NCBI RefSeq assembly: GCF_014851395.1
Contig: NW_024040041.1
Span: forward strand, 9,230,041-9,294,040
Source: Micropterus salmoides
Lineage: Eukaryota > Chordata > Actinopteri > Centrarchiformes > Centrarchidae
Reading direction: 5' to 3'
DNA: 64,000 bases
Part shown: positions 36,201-47,271 of the stretch, in pieces
Layout: each line of letters begins with the position of its first letter
Position numbering within the stretch: position 1 is the stretch's first letter
Made by a program: the position numbers and the translations under genes
Notes under the pieces: generated by a model
The model's input: the letters and a program-made list of their open reading frames with translations, nothing else
What the model was told of the DNA's origin: nothing
Databases searched by the model: none

Positions 36201-38138
36201 TGGGAGACAAAATATTCCATCTTAGTACCATGTTTCACAGTCTAAACCATTATACAAGGCTTTGTCATGTTTAAAAATGGCAACAACAAAAAAAAGAGCT
36301 CTACCTGTGTAGCTGCACGTATTCCACTTAACATCCCTACTGGACGTTGCTGTAAAAAGAGGCATCAAACGTTAAAGGACAGTAAGCGTGTCAGTGTGCA
36401 GTTACACTTCAACAAGTATATATACATGCAATGACTGTTAAAGAACAAAGAAACTCATTTTAACCTCACCTGGATGGTCTTGGTTATTTTCAGGGGTACT
36501 TCAGCAGCTGCTAGTGTCTGTGTGCCTCCAATGCTCCTCTTGAGGCTCAGCCTATCGCGAGCATCCATCATTCTCTTATTATTGCTCAGCTGTGGCGTTA
36601 CGTTGCCCCTCACACCAAGTCCTTGTACATTAGGGGCAAAGTGCCTCGTGTTCACACCGGCAGGATTGTTGGTGTGTATCTGTATCTGTGGCACGAGTGT
36701 CTGGCTCTGTTGCTGGTGCGTTACTGCTGTCTTTTGAATGGTCTGTGCAGGAACACTGAACTGATTCAGCCCCTGTTTACGGGAGTTGATCATCTGACGA
36801 GCATCTTGCACTCCCCCTGCTGCTCCTGCTCCTCCTCCTCTTCCGCGTATTTTGAAGCGAGCATCTTTCTGACCCAGCTTTTCTCTGGCATCTTTCACTT
36901 GAAACGCTGAGGGGAGACAGGAAGAAGATGGCGACTTAGTATTCATTTCCAAAACATAAACTTCACTACTGATTTTTTACTGAATATCATTTCACCAAAA
37001 GGAAGGATCCTGATCAAGTATTTTTATTTGTCTAGGAAATAATAGTGACCCTTACCTGCTGCTGCTCCTGCTCCTCCTCCAAGCCGCTGTCTGACATCAT
37101 TAACTCCAATCTTCTGCCGGGCATCAAAGCTCTTGCCGATGCCTCCTGCTCCCCGTCCAAACATGGGTCTAAGAGAAAAAAGAAGCTTCTTTAAGTTCAT
37201 CAATGGTACTCTACTTGTATATATTCTATCCATTAATCTCATATCTTTTAAATATTTTTATATTTACATAGTTTTATGTTTTGTTGGGCACCTCGCCGTC
37301 AAAACAAATCCCTTGTATGTGTATAAACATCTTGGCAGTAAATCCAATTCTGACTGGAGTGCTCAGTCAATCAATCGATATTTTTTACGTTCCCAAACAA
37401 TTATGCAAGTTTTAAATATATTGGGAGTTACACTTACAAAGTAAATTATATTCCTTTAATAATTATTATAGATTTATTTTCCCCCACACACAGTGCAGGA
37501 GGAATGCGCTCAATGTTTGCTTATTGGACTTAATTTGAGAATATAATATCTTCTGTTCTTCCTCACACAGTGGATGGACAATATCAAGACGTTCTAAACA
37601 TGAATGTGGACAAGGCACCACCCTAATATAACCATATTTGTTCAATACGTGGGAGCAAAAACCTGTTTTGCTGCCAACATAAATATTAGCTTGCTGACTA
37701 ACGTTAGCTAACCTGAAGCCTGGCGAGTGAAGCTACAAACATCAGCAAACTGGTCGCAGGTCCTGAAGTTTCTGCTAGTAAACATGCAAGTTTGGTTAGA
37801 AAACGGGAGTTAGTTGAAAAATCAATCATGCTTTCCAAATTTAGCAATGAATGGCTTCAGGCGTAAAGGCCTAACGTTAAGTAGCAGCTACTACTACTAG
37901 CCTCGCGTTTACAATGTACTCGCTTCTGGCTGCAATGGGCTAACGTTAGCCTACGCTGGTAAAATAGCTACAAACATCTCTCAATTCTAGTTTAGCTTTT
38001 AGAAATGCTACTACACGTTGGCACATCGTTAATGAACGTACGTCCATCAATGCATTGATAGTTTAAATACCGTTTAGCTGGTGCCTTGAGATGAATACCG
38101 CGCTGTCGTATCACTTCATCCAAAGAGACGTCTGCCAT
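33291..38138 (-). CDS. poldip3: Polymerase delta-interacting protein 3 (SKAR)
   Basis: Ten exons on the minus strand (38138-38071, 37168-37056, 36906-36470, 36349-36305, 36197-36120, 35972-35751, 35114-35037, 34911-34782, 34494-34428, 33507-33291) give 484 residues; the human protein has 421. POLDIP3/SKAR is an RNA-binding adaptor of the TREX and exon-junction machinery that recruits S6K1 to newly spliced mRNA. The N-terminus MADVSLDEVIRQRG is diagnostic. It is followed by repeated DAR units (DARQKIG, DAREKLG, DARFKI, QDARQM, DARDRLSLKRS), TKTIQ, and KVVKNDAYTAP. The RRM begins in exon 7 (ITVNNLHPRVTEEDIV) and continues with ELFCVCGALKRARLV. The C-terminus has EVDPQTILKALFKS and FRIKI. Compared with human it carries glycine/alanine-rich inserts in exons 2-3 and a longer proline/serine linker in exon 6. 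All introns are GT-AG. It is head to head with the U12 snRNA gene. Confidence 0.96.
33835..34200. mobile_element. Degenerate hAT-like MITE (poldip3 last intron)
   Basis: Starts taggcctgcgtgata and ends with actatgtagcccta. These are divergent inverted forms of the TAGGGCTGCA-type fish MITE terminus, with AT-rich inner sequence mentioning cgatttgtgatg. Placement is by resemblance, so class and ends are uncertain. Confidence 0.45.
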
Positions 38139-38399
38139 TTTCTCAAACTGTCTCACAGCGCATGCGTGCATGAGAAGTTTTAGCTGTGGATACGGGAGCC
38201 GAAAAGAGTCAGAATGCAAAGTGGCTGTCGGGTGTGATAAGTTTATTTCTTTGATTTCATATGTTTTGTGTCATGATCGTGATATTAACATTTTAAAATA
38301 CACACTGATGGAATGTTGAAACACACAGACTACACTGATTAAGAAAGTAACCGTTGTCTCGTCACAAACGAATCATCTGTGATCGATTACTCTTGACAA

Positions 38400-38444
38400 A
38401 ATGCAACTCCCGTACGTGCCTCGGTACCCATGAGCCTTTGCGCC
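38400..38444 (+). promoter_or_regulatory. Candidate distal sequence element (octamer plus Staf-like site) of the U12 gene
   Basis: An octamer-like atgcaact (one mismatch from ATGCAAAT) at 38401, followed by an accatgag/tttgcgcc-type stretch (38425-38443) that partly matches the ZNF143/Staf consensus. It lies about 220-260 bases upstream of the U12 start, the usual distance for snRNA enhancers. Confidence 0.45.
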
Positions 38445-38599
38445 ACATTGTCAAAACAAGTACAGTGATCTTGAGCAACATATATCGTTTACAATCATAA
38501 AAACACTGTTTAACATTATATTCACACCAACTATTATTCAAGACACACACGCAACTGTTGGTAGGAACTAAAATGAACTACTGTCAGTGATCTTTGGTT

Positions 38600-38618
38600 G
38601 GCACCGTAGCAGAGAACA
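38600..38618 (+). promoter_or_regulatory. Proximal sequence element of the U12 snRNA gene
   Basis: ggcaccgtagcagagaaca fits the vertebrate PSE pattern (ACC-N-TA then A-rich) and ends 45 bases before the RNA start, the distance that SNAPc requires. There is no TATA box between the two, as expected for RNA polymerase II snRNA genes. Confidence 0.65.
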
Positions 38619-38662
38619 CCTGGGCACTGTGTCTATGTCGGTCTTCGGCAAACGACTGGTTA

Positions 38663-38816
38663 TGCCTTAAACTGATGAGTAAGGAAAATAACGACGCGGG
38701 GTGACGCCCGTGTCCTCGTGCAACTTACGAGATCAATTTTTGAAAGGGTAAAGGTCTGCCTGCAGAGGTGACTTGCCTACTTCGCGAGATGCCTCGTGGG
38801 ACCAGGACCTTCCCCG
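38663..38816 (+). ncRNA. rnu12: U12 minor spliceosomal snRNA
   Basis: The RNA begins tgccttaaactgatgagtaa and reads through the near-invariant aggaaaataacg. It contains the branch-site pairing segment gtaagga. Next come stem-loops gacgcggg/cccgtgtc and ctcgt/acgag, both fully paired. The Sm site is caatttttga. It then has gggtaaaggtc and a 3' domain with gcctacttcgcgagatgcc. Length is about 154 bases; human U12 is 150. U12 pairs with the branch point of U12-type introns in the minor spliceosome. A PSE upstream and a 3' box downstream make it a complete, probably functional gene rather than a pseudogene. The exact 5' nucleotide (38662 or 38663) and 3' end are estimates. Confidence 0.95.
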
Positions 38817-38828
38817 ACTCCCATAACT

Positions 38829-38841
38829 GTTAAAAACAAGA
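38829..38841 (+). terminator. 3' box of the U12 snRNA gene
   Basis: gttaaaaacaaga matches the snRNA 3' box pattern (GTTTN0-3AAARNNAGA) closely and starts 13 bases after the mature 3' end. It directs Integrator-dependent 3' processing. Confidence 0.7.
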
Positions 38842-39334
38842 CGAACTATTATTCGCAAGAAAGAACCGACGTTAGGCGTGATGTGATTAGTAATGGAGAG
38901 TAACTGTATTCTGTCACATGGATCTAGCTACACATAGTCTGTATAAAAAGGGTCTACCTCACTATTAGAAACATGTAATATATATAGGGGATTTAACGCA
39001 ATGCGACAATGTCACAATCAACAGCTTTAAAAGTACAGCACATAAGTTAGTTGAACAACATTTATTTTAAATTTGTAATTTACGGGACTGTTGATTTGTA
39101 TTGAAATGAAATCCTGAACCCTAATATAATTTAATAAGTTTACATATAAAGCTTAGTTTTTTGTTTGTTACAAATATTTTGCATGCATTTTGCAAACATC
39201 AAAACAGGGAAAACTCGAAGTCCCAGAATGCAGTAGGGCAGATCCGAAGTGCTGGGTCGATGTACTCTCGCTGTTCATCGCCGCTGCCTCACGTTGCTGC
39301 TGTCGCGCGGATCCGTTAGCAGCAGAGAAGAGAA
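38842..39334 (+). promoter_or_regulatory. fam234b promoter and 5' UTR with a ZNF143/Staf-type motif
   Basis: At 39212-39238 the sequence contains gtcccagaatgcagtaggg, close to the long ZNF143 consensus (TCCCAGAATGC core intact). The following 100 bases are CpG-rich and lead to the fam234b ATG at 39335. The rest of the stretch is AT-rich and shows nothing further. Confidence 0.55.
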
Positions 39335-42300
39335 ATGGCTGCAGCTCTGTCCCGTGCTCTCAAACTGCCCGGTAAGATGCGCTACACGCTTTTCATCCAC
39401 ACAGATAGATAGATGAAACATTTCAGCTGACATTTTACTGAAACCATCCTCATGTGTTCGGAGGAGGTGGTCTGCTGCGGCTGCTCTGCTCTCATACACA
39501 GTTGATTCATTTGATGCGCTGTCTCTCAGACAGTCAGCATCTGTGTCATGTCGTCCCAGATTAAAGGACGTGTTTTCCAAAGGATGTAGTTTAAGACAGA
39601 TGTGGGTTTCTGTGTGTGCGGAGGAGCAGCGCATCTTTCCGTTGTCTTCTGCCTTTCAGCTAGCTGCTAGCTAATGTTCAGCCACCATATACTGAGCTGC
39701 TGTTGGACAGTAAACAAGCAAAGCGTATTATAAATATTGGCTGAATCCAGGCAAAACATTACACTGTATATATAATAACGGTACACATGAAACAACCAGG
39801 GATGTGCACTACTTGTATTATTACAATAGTATTTTTTGTGGTATTTAATAATTTGTTGAGAGGTCTCAAATTATGAGCAGGCTACAATTAGTATATTTAT
39901 GTTTATATTACTATTTAAAATAATAAAATTAGCCTTATAATCATTATAAGCTGTATTATTATAATTAGTAATAGCAGTAGTGTAAAGATGTTGCAGATGA
40001 AATAATAAAACAGTAACTTTACTCTTATTACTGTTTCTGTAATAAGATAAACTACAGTATACAACAGCATGTTGTCCTGTGTTAGCTAACTCTGAGTAAT
40101 AAGGGACAGTACTACGTCACAAAGCGAAAAGCGCCATTCAGAGTAAAGGAAGGATACATCTATAATATACCAGTACCAGCATAATGTACTAGTATCAATA
40201 ATATATCAGTAGATTATCACAATACAACGATTACTAAGTCACCTACTCTGACGACTCAGTTGATCCTGACGAGCAGCCTCTGTGTCTCTGCAGGGAAGAA
40301 GGGCTCCGAGCTTGGGGAGTACGACCCCCTCACCCAAGCAGACAGCGACGACGACAGCGAAGAGGACGACCTCGTGCTCAACTACCCCCGTAATGGCCTT
40401 GGCAGGGACAGCTGCCTCGGCACGGGTCCCTCAAAGGTGCGGGGCGGCAGATCTGGGAGACTTGTGGGGGCCCAAGACGAGGCACAGGAGGACGAGGAGG
40501 AAGAAGAGGACGTGTGGAGGGAGCGACTCCCCAGCAAATCCAGACGGGACAGAGACGACATGAAAGGCATGCAGTACTGGAGCAACAGGGACTCGGGCAG
40601 GGACAGGGCTGGGGAGACAAGAGGGGGCCCTGGGCCGCTGGGGGGCACTGGGCTCGGGGTTCACAGTACTGATGCGGAAGAAAAGAAGATGAGGATGAAG
40701 AATGCTGTCCGGAGTGCGTTCTTCCTGGTGCCGCTGGTCTGCGCCACACTGCTCGTACTGCTGTGTGCGTTCCTGATCCCGTGCCAGAAGGGAGATCTGG
40801 AAAAGAGGCTGCAGTGGGAGAGAGCACTGGGAGACGCAGGAGGTACAGAGAGGGTCGCTGCAGCTACATTTCCAGTAGCAAAATAACTGAAGAGTATTTA
40901 CATTTAGCATGAAATGAAAGTAAGAAAATAAAATACTCTAATAACGCTCACTTTATGAAGACTTACTTGGGAGTCTCTGTTGCTAGACCCGTGTAATTAT
41001 ACCTGATTGTGAGCACCACTCTGTCTACCATGTGTTCGGTTTCAGCATGCGCTACGAACGTGTTGCAGAATGGCACTGTGTCTTTAATGCCTGCACTTTA
41101 ATCACCAGTATTTTAGAAAACAAACATGGACGACTGAGCCAAGACATGTGATTCAAACATTTACTTCCCCCATTTCCCCCCCTGCTGATTCAAAATATAG
41201 GTGGACAAAACACTTTAATACAACCTTATGCAGAAAGTTGTTAAACCGGTCGGTAGACTTTTAGCTCCAGTCAAACACTGACGCACGTCACTCTATTAGT
41301 GGATGCCATTCATTTGTTATATATTTTTTTCCGTCCAGGTGTCACTCCACCTGCACTGGCGCTGTGGGACGTCGATGGGGATTCGGTGGAGGATGTGTTT
41401 CTGGGTGTTACTGAATGGACCAATGACACCCATCCTACACAAGGAAACAAAAGTATGTGAACAATAATTTGAAAAGGCTTGGCCTGGTTTGTTTCTACCC
41501 TGTCAGGTGTTTTATTATAAATACAGGCCTTTGAGATAAGAAGGGAAAGAGTGGTGGAAAAACAGACTTGTCGTGTGCATGTGTCCTCCTGAGCGTTACA
41601 TGATAGGTAGCTACTGTGCTGAATGATGTAAGAAGACTCTCTCCTGATTTTATCCTGTTTGTCCTGATCCAAAAATTTCAACTTTAATGTCTCCTTCTTT
41701 AACCTTTTCTGCTTTTGTGTTTTTCCTGGTTTTATTGATTCACTGCATCTTTCCTTCCACCCAGTTTACAGTGCGGTGGCCCTGTCAGCAGTCAGCGGCC
41801 AGGTGCTCTGGAGGAAAGTCATGCGCGAGTCTGTGATGTACATCCAGTGTGGTCTGCAGTACAGCGCCCAGCCCTCACCTGTGGTCCTCCTCATTGGCAA
41901 ATCCATCCTCATGGCAGTCAATGGCACCACAGGTTAGAAATCAAGCCACTGGCTATGTCTAGTCCACTATTTTTCCCGTGTAGAAGCACTGTACCTGATC
42001 GTCTTCGTCTGTTGTCTGGTTGTTCTGAATGCTCATGTGCAAAACAATACAGATATTTGAGCTAAATTTCTCTCAGCCTCCAGCTCCCCATTCAGACAAA
42101 AGAGGTAAGCCAATAGGCGGTGGGCGAACTATACTATGGTTTCACTTGTTGGGTTTTTATTTTTTTTCATGGGGGGAACAATAAAGGGTGTTGGGACGAA
42201 ACTTACCAAAGGGAGTTTGGGCATGGGTGGGACTGCGAAAGTTTTTTTTCCCCCTGATCTCTGAGTTAAAGAGAGTGAAGTTTATTGCACCGCCACGCTT

Positions 42301-45300
42301 CAGTGGTGACGACAAGAACAGCATGCCTGTTGGTCTCTTTAAAGTGAGTTAGTGATGAGTCATACATCAGTAAATAGCCTGACTCTACAGGTGATCCTTT
42401 ATGATAAAGACACAGAAAAATAGAAATGCATGGCAAAAGTAGCACCCACTCCAACTTTTCACAAACCATGTATTTAGGGAGCTCACGTCTTATTAAGAGG
42501 AGCCTGGCTCCTCCTGGCTCTCCTGTAATTCACACCCTGTCAATAGGTTAAACTCCATGTGAGAAAAGGTCAGTAAAGGTGACCCCCTGTCGCAATGAAA
42601 TCCATTTAAAACCGAGTCAAAGTGTTCTCCTTTCGCTCCCCAGGGTCGAACTTGTGGTCGGTGCAGCTTAAGAACATTGAATCCCAGGCGGTGTTACTTC
42701 CAGACCTCCAGGGTGACTCGGTCCCAGATCTGCTGATAGCCACCCTGCCTGCAGATGAGGTATAGCTATGACAGCCACACCCTTCTCTTCCTCCTGTACA
42801 CATATATAAAGTTACACCGAGGCACTTAACTTGCACTGCAGCACAACTGCACTGTGTGAAACACAATGATTACACTCTAAAATGACATAGACTGTTTTAT
42901 CATGTCTACTAGTAGTATACAAATAAAGTCACTTCTTACTATTCTGATAATACTTTGATCTAAAACACTTGATTGTGAGTCTCTTGGTTGTATTTCAGCT
43001 GATTTGCTTGAGTGCATCTATTAAGTCCTTTTAATCAAACAATCCAGTTTATAGATTGATAGATATGAATTTCACTCATTCTCTTGTTTATAAAGGGACA
43101 CACATTTAAGTTGTTTTGAAATTTCACAGCTGCCGACTCTCATATATCCTACAGCTAAATAAAGTTGTGCTTCCGCTGACAGTCTCATAATAGCGTCTAT
43201 GTTTCATACAATGGTATATTAGTTTGTCATAAGGGATCAAGAGCTGAAAGTCAACACAATGATGTTCCCAGAGCTTTGCATTCAGTGACTACAACCCTAT
43301 TTCTGCCGTATTCGTTTTCAGTCTTTGGATCTCTCCCTGACCTTGATCTCTGGGCTGACGGGGGCAAAGCTCGGACGTCCCGTGCCTTTCAACCTCACTG
43401 GACAAGGAAAGCTGATTGGTCCTTTGCTGCACGAGACACAACTTGAGGCATACTACATCTTATTTGGACTAGGTAAAGGAATCAACCGGCAGTATAGAGG
43501 TCTTAACATCACTGTGAAAGGGACTCAGTCACCACGTTTGTCTGCAATAGATACACGACTTTGTGTCATTGCCTTTTTCCTCAGGTAACGTAGAGGCCAT
43601 CTCTCTGCGTGATATCTACTTTCGTGCCACTGGCAAAATGCCCATAACTGAGGAACTGAGAAGGAAGGATCCAGGATGGGAGGCACTCAAGAAAAGCAAT
43701 TCCTCCTCCTTCATACACATTTACAGGTACACCTCATTGACTGGCACATGGCTCTATACAGAGGCTTCTGTGTTAAATAATAAATAACCTTTAATCACTT
43801 GGTATGACCTGCTACAAGTGGGACTCCTGAATGTCTGTATGAGTGCAGATTTTAGATTTAGGTTAAACTAGGAAATCCTGATTACTGGGGAAACGTGGTC
43901 TCCAATTTCCAGGGAAAAAAGATGACAAGGACTTGTTTACTACCGGCTTATTATACAATTTACGACTGATATAAGCCAAAATCACAACTTTGATGTCTTT
44001 CTAGAGGATCTGAGCGTGTGGAGTTCCTGCTCCCTCTTGTGGCTGGTTTTGGCAACTACCACAACAGCCTGGACACGCTTTCCAACCTTAAAGCCTCCAA
44101 AAGCGACTGGGTGCTGGTGTTTGGATCCAGCAAACTGTCAGTGCTCAGACAGAGGGACATACGTAAAGAATGGACTTTCAACTCGGCTCCCATTCACAGG
44201 TGAAGCCCTGCGAATCACTATGTCGCCACCGACTGAGTTACTTTTACATGCCTGTCACTGCCAACAATGCTACTGTTATGACAAGAATACAGAGAATCAT
44301 CTGAGGTTATCAAAGTTGGCGTGTAGTCAGCTTACAGTCTTATACTTTGAATCAATGTAAGTCATTAATGTACCGCAAATCCCAACATGAAAACACTGTT
44401 TAAGCTTTTTAACTGATGAAAACAAAGTAAGTCGTTTGTCAGAATTTTGTGACACTTCCCTAAAATATTTCTTTGCCTGTCACAGCCAACCAGCCCCTGG
44501 ACACTTCAATGATGATGGGATCCTCGATCTTTTCATCCAGCATTCAGCCAACGGCATCATGCAGGTAAGACAAAGTCAAATTAATGCAAGGGCTCACATG
44601 CTGAACAAGAATTTGTGTTAAACTGCTCCTTTTGTTTTGTTTGGCAATACTGTAAAAATAAGATAAAGAGTCTTGAGTCTACAGTTCTGTGCAAAGAGTT
44701 TAGGCAGGTGTGGAAACAATGCTGTAAAGTAAGAATGCTTTCAAAAATAGACATGAAAAAAGGTGATATTTATCAATTAACAAAAATACAAAGAGAGTGA
44801 ACAGAAGAAATACCAAACTCTAAAGTAATGGGTGGTGATGATGCAGTGGATAAGACACATGCCTTTGGTGTGAGAGAGCCGTGTTCAATTCCCCACAGTG
44901 ACACAGTGAGCAAGACACTTAACCCCTCGTTGCTCCAGAGGCGTGCGACCTCTGACATATATAGCAATTGTAAGTCGCTTTGGATAAAAGCGTCAGTGAA
45001 ATGAATAAATGTAAATCTAATCAGTATTTGGTAGTATATATCAATTATACCAAACAGGTGCTAACGATCACCAATTCAATGAACTCTCATTAACTGAGAC
45101 AGAAACAGCTGTGTAGGAGGAATACAACTGGGTGAGGAACAGCCAAACTCAGCTAACAAGGTGAGGCTGTTGAAGACAGAATACTGTCAAAAGCACAGCA
45201 ACAAGATGCAAGGTAGTTATACGGCATCAACAAGGTCTCTCCCAGGCAGACATTTCAAGGCAGACAGGGGTTTCCAGATGTGCTATCCAAGCTCTTTTGA

Positions 45301-47271
45301 AAAAGCACAAAGAAACGGGCAACGTTGAGGACCATAGACACAGTGGTTGGCCAAAGAAACTTACTGCAGCAGATGAAAGACAGAACATGCTTATTTCCTT
45401 TCACAATCTGAAGATGTCCAGCAGCTCAGAGCTGCAGAAAACAGTGGGTACACCCATCTACTGTCCGGAGAAGTCTGGTCAGAAATGGCCTTTACGGAAG
45501 ACTTGCGGCCAAAAAGCCAGACCTCTGACACAGAAACAAGGTCAAGCAGCTCAGCTATGCATGAAAACACAGGAACTGGAGTGCAGAAATGGCAGCAGGT
45601 GCTCTGAACTAATGAGTCAAGATTTGTCAGTGAAGCAGGGTGGAGGTTCTTTGCATTTCTACAAATGGAGTTGGGGATTTGGTCAGAATCAATGGTCTCC
45701 TTGATGCTGAGAAGTACAGGCAGATACTTATTCATCATGCAATAGCATCAGGGAGGCATCTGATTGGCCCCATATTTATTCTGCAACATGACAACGACCC
45801 CAATCACACAGCGAAGGTCATTAAGAAGTATCCTCAGCGTGAAGAAGAAGAAGGAGTCCTGGAAGTGATGGTGTGGGCCCCACAGAGCCCCGATCTCAAC
45901 ATCATTGAGTCTGTCTGGGATTACCTGAAGAGAGAGAAGCAACTGGGGCTGATAAATCCACAGAAGGGCTGAGGGTAGGTCTCCATCAACCTACCTGCCG
46001 AGTTCCTTAAAAAACTAAGTGCAAGTGTACCTAGAAGAACTGGGGCTGTTTTAAAGGCAAAGGGTCGTCACACCAAATATTGATCTGATTTTCTCCTGTT
46101 CACTCACTTTGTATTTTGTTAGTGATAAATATTATATATTAACGTGTCTATTTTTACTTTACAGCAATTCTCCCACACCTACCTAAAACCTTTGCACAGT
46201 ACTGTATATCTTTAACTAACCTCTATGTTTTGCTCTAACCTAATACCAGTTTCCCCGTCTTCTCCGTCCACTTAGGCCCAGGTTGTTGATGGGGCAAACG
46301 GGCATCTTCTCTGGACAGCAGAGTTTGTGTGTCCTCGTCTTGTTTTGGAAACTTCGGCAATCTACACCTCAACTGGCCAATCAGCTTTCCTCTTCTGGGC
46401 CAGCGAACCAATCAGGGTGCAGAAGAATGTTACCAAGACAACTGTGAGTCTGCCATAGAGAACAACAAGATCATTAACGCAAAAATTATAATAATAATGT
46501 AGAGAATGAGCCTGCTGTGTATGAATTCTGTGCACAGCTTATTTAACATTATTGTCTTGATTATTATTGAGTTTGACCTGAAGGCATTAATGAAATACTC
46601 ACTAAACTGTCCACACTGCCTGTGTAGGTGGCACCGGGTGTTGCTGCAGCGGAGCCGCTCATTAGAAAACTTTTCCTGTTGCACCCTGCATATCCCACAA
46701 TCCTGATGGAGCTCACCAGTACCACAGACACCGCAGTCACCTCTGCAGGTAAATGTGCTGTGGCTGCAGAACAGTATTAATACAGATATTTTATTCACAG
46801 TGCAAAAGTCAGATTACCAAGCTGTCTTAAAAAGAATTTCAGTTGTAGAGAAAAAGAAATGTAACTTCCTATTTTCTCCTATTTCCTCTCTGACAGTGAG
46901 TTACCAGGAGCGCCAGAAAGACGCCATCTACATCACCGTATCCTCCCGACCCACGCCCGATTCGGAGCCCGGCGCTCGGATAGTCAAGAGCATGAGCCTC
47001 AGAGCTGCTATCACCAAAGGACAAATTGTCAGACTAGGGGAAAGCAACAAGAGCGGGGAACCCGTTAAACCCGCAGCGTTTGAGGTCAACAAGTTCTTCA
47101 GGCGTTTGTCCTTTAAACGTCAGGTAAGAAAGCTGTAAGATACAATCAATCCAATGCAGGTAGCAGAACAGGATAACTTATCTGAGGCTTACATTCAGTA
47201 ATGAGTACTGTGGGTCAGTTTGATTGCAGTAAGTGATAAATCTCTCTTGACTCTGTTGCTTTGTTTAGTGA
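39335..47271 (+). CDS. fam234b: FAM234B-like single-pass membrane protein
   Basis: Thirteen coding exons (39335-39371, 40294-40842, 41339-41452, 41765-41932, 42644-42759, 43322-43472, 43585-43726, 44005-44199, 44486-44564, 46276-46443, 46628-46748, 46897-47123, 47269-47271) give 689 residues; human FAM234B has 622. Its molecular function is not established. The N-terminus ALSRALKLPGKK, then LGEYDPLTQADSD, is nearly identical to human FAM234B. Next are a long acidic/basic cytoplasmic linker, one membrane helix (about 153-174, ending AFLIPC as in human), and a large ectodomain with FG-GAP-like turns (LWDVDGDSVEDVFLG, FNDDGILDLF). The C-terminal segment KGQIVRLGES also resembles FAM234A. Only the stop codon lies in exon 13; intron retention would instead add VRKL and end at 47138. 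Intron 9 carries a dead Tc1 element with a SINE inside it. Confidence 0.9.
44680..46206 (+). mobile_element. Degenerate Tc1/mariner-like transposon (fam234b intron 9)
   Basis: The terminal inverted repeats are tacagttctgtgcaaagag at the left and the reverse complement of cctttgcacagtactgta at the right, both flanked by TA. Between them lies a broken transposase on the plus strand in several frames. Recognisable pieces are VEDHRHSGWPKK, LQHDNDPNHTAK (second catalytic Asp) and PQSPDLNIIESVWDYL (with the Glu of the DD34E triad). The segment that should carry the first Asp has an in-frame stop and an Asn codon, so the element is inactive. A SINE at 44831-45014 interrupts its 5' end. Confidence 0.9.
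44831..45014 (+). mobile_element. tRNA-derived SINE with L2/UnaL2-type tail, nested in the Tc1 element
   Basis: Pol III-like A box (tggataagacacatgcc) and B box (gtgttcaattcccc) precede a conserved tail, taagtcgctttggataaaag then cgtcagtgaaatgaataaatgtaa. I recognise this tail from fish V-SINE/UnaL2-mobilised elements. It sits wholly inside the Tc1 element, so it inserted later. Confidence 0.75.

Noticed and set aside
38071..38138. U12-type intron after poldip3 exon 1 (donor gtatttaaac), given the U12 gene next door
   Set aside because: The donor lacks the RTATCCTT consensus and no TCCTTAAC branch site was seen. None of the introns I modelled looks U12-type.
40378..40910. Three long minus-strand frames opposite fam234b exon 2
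   Set aside because: They are shadows of the G+C-rich, acidic-coding exon, whose plus-strand reading is confirmed by FAM234B homology and splice phase.
45297..45972. Two ORFs of 135 and 110 codons treated as a host gene
   Set aside because: They are fragments of a Tc1 transposase in different frames between terminal inverted repeats.
39335..47271. FAM234A as identity
   Set aside because: The C-terminal KGQIVRLGE segment resembles FAM234A, but the 30-residue N-terminus and the membrane segment match FAM234B specifically.
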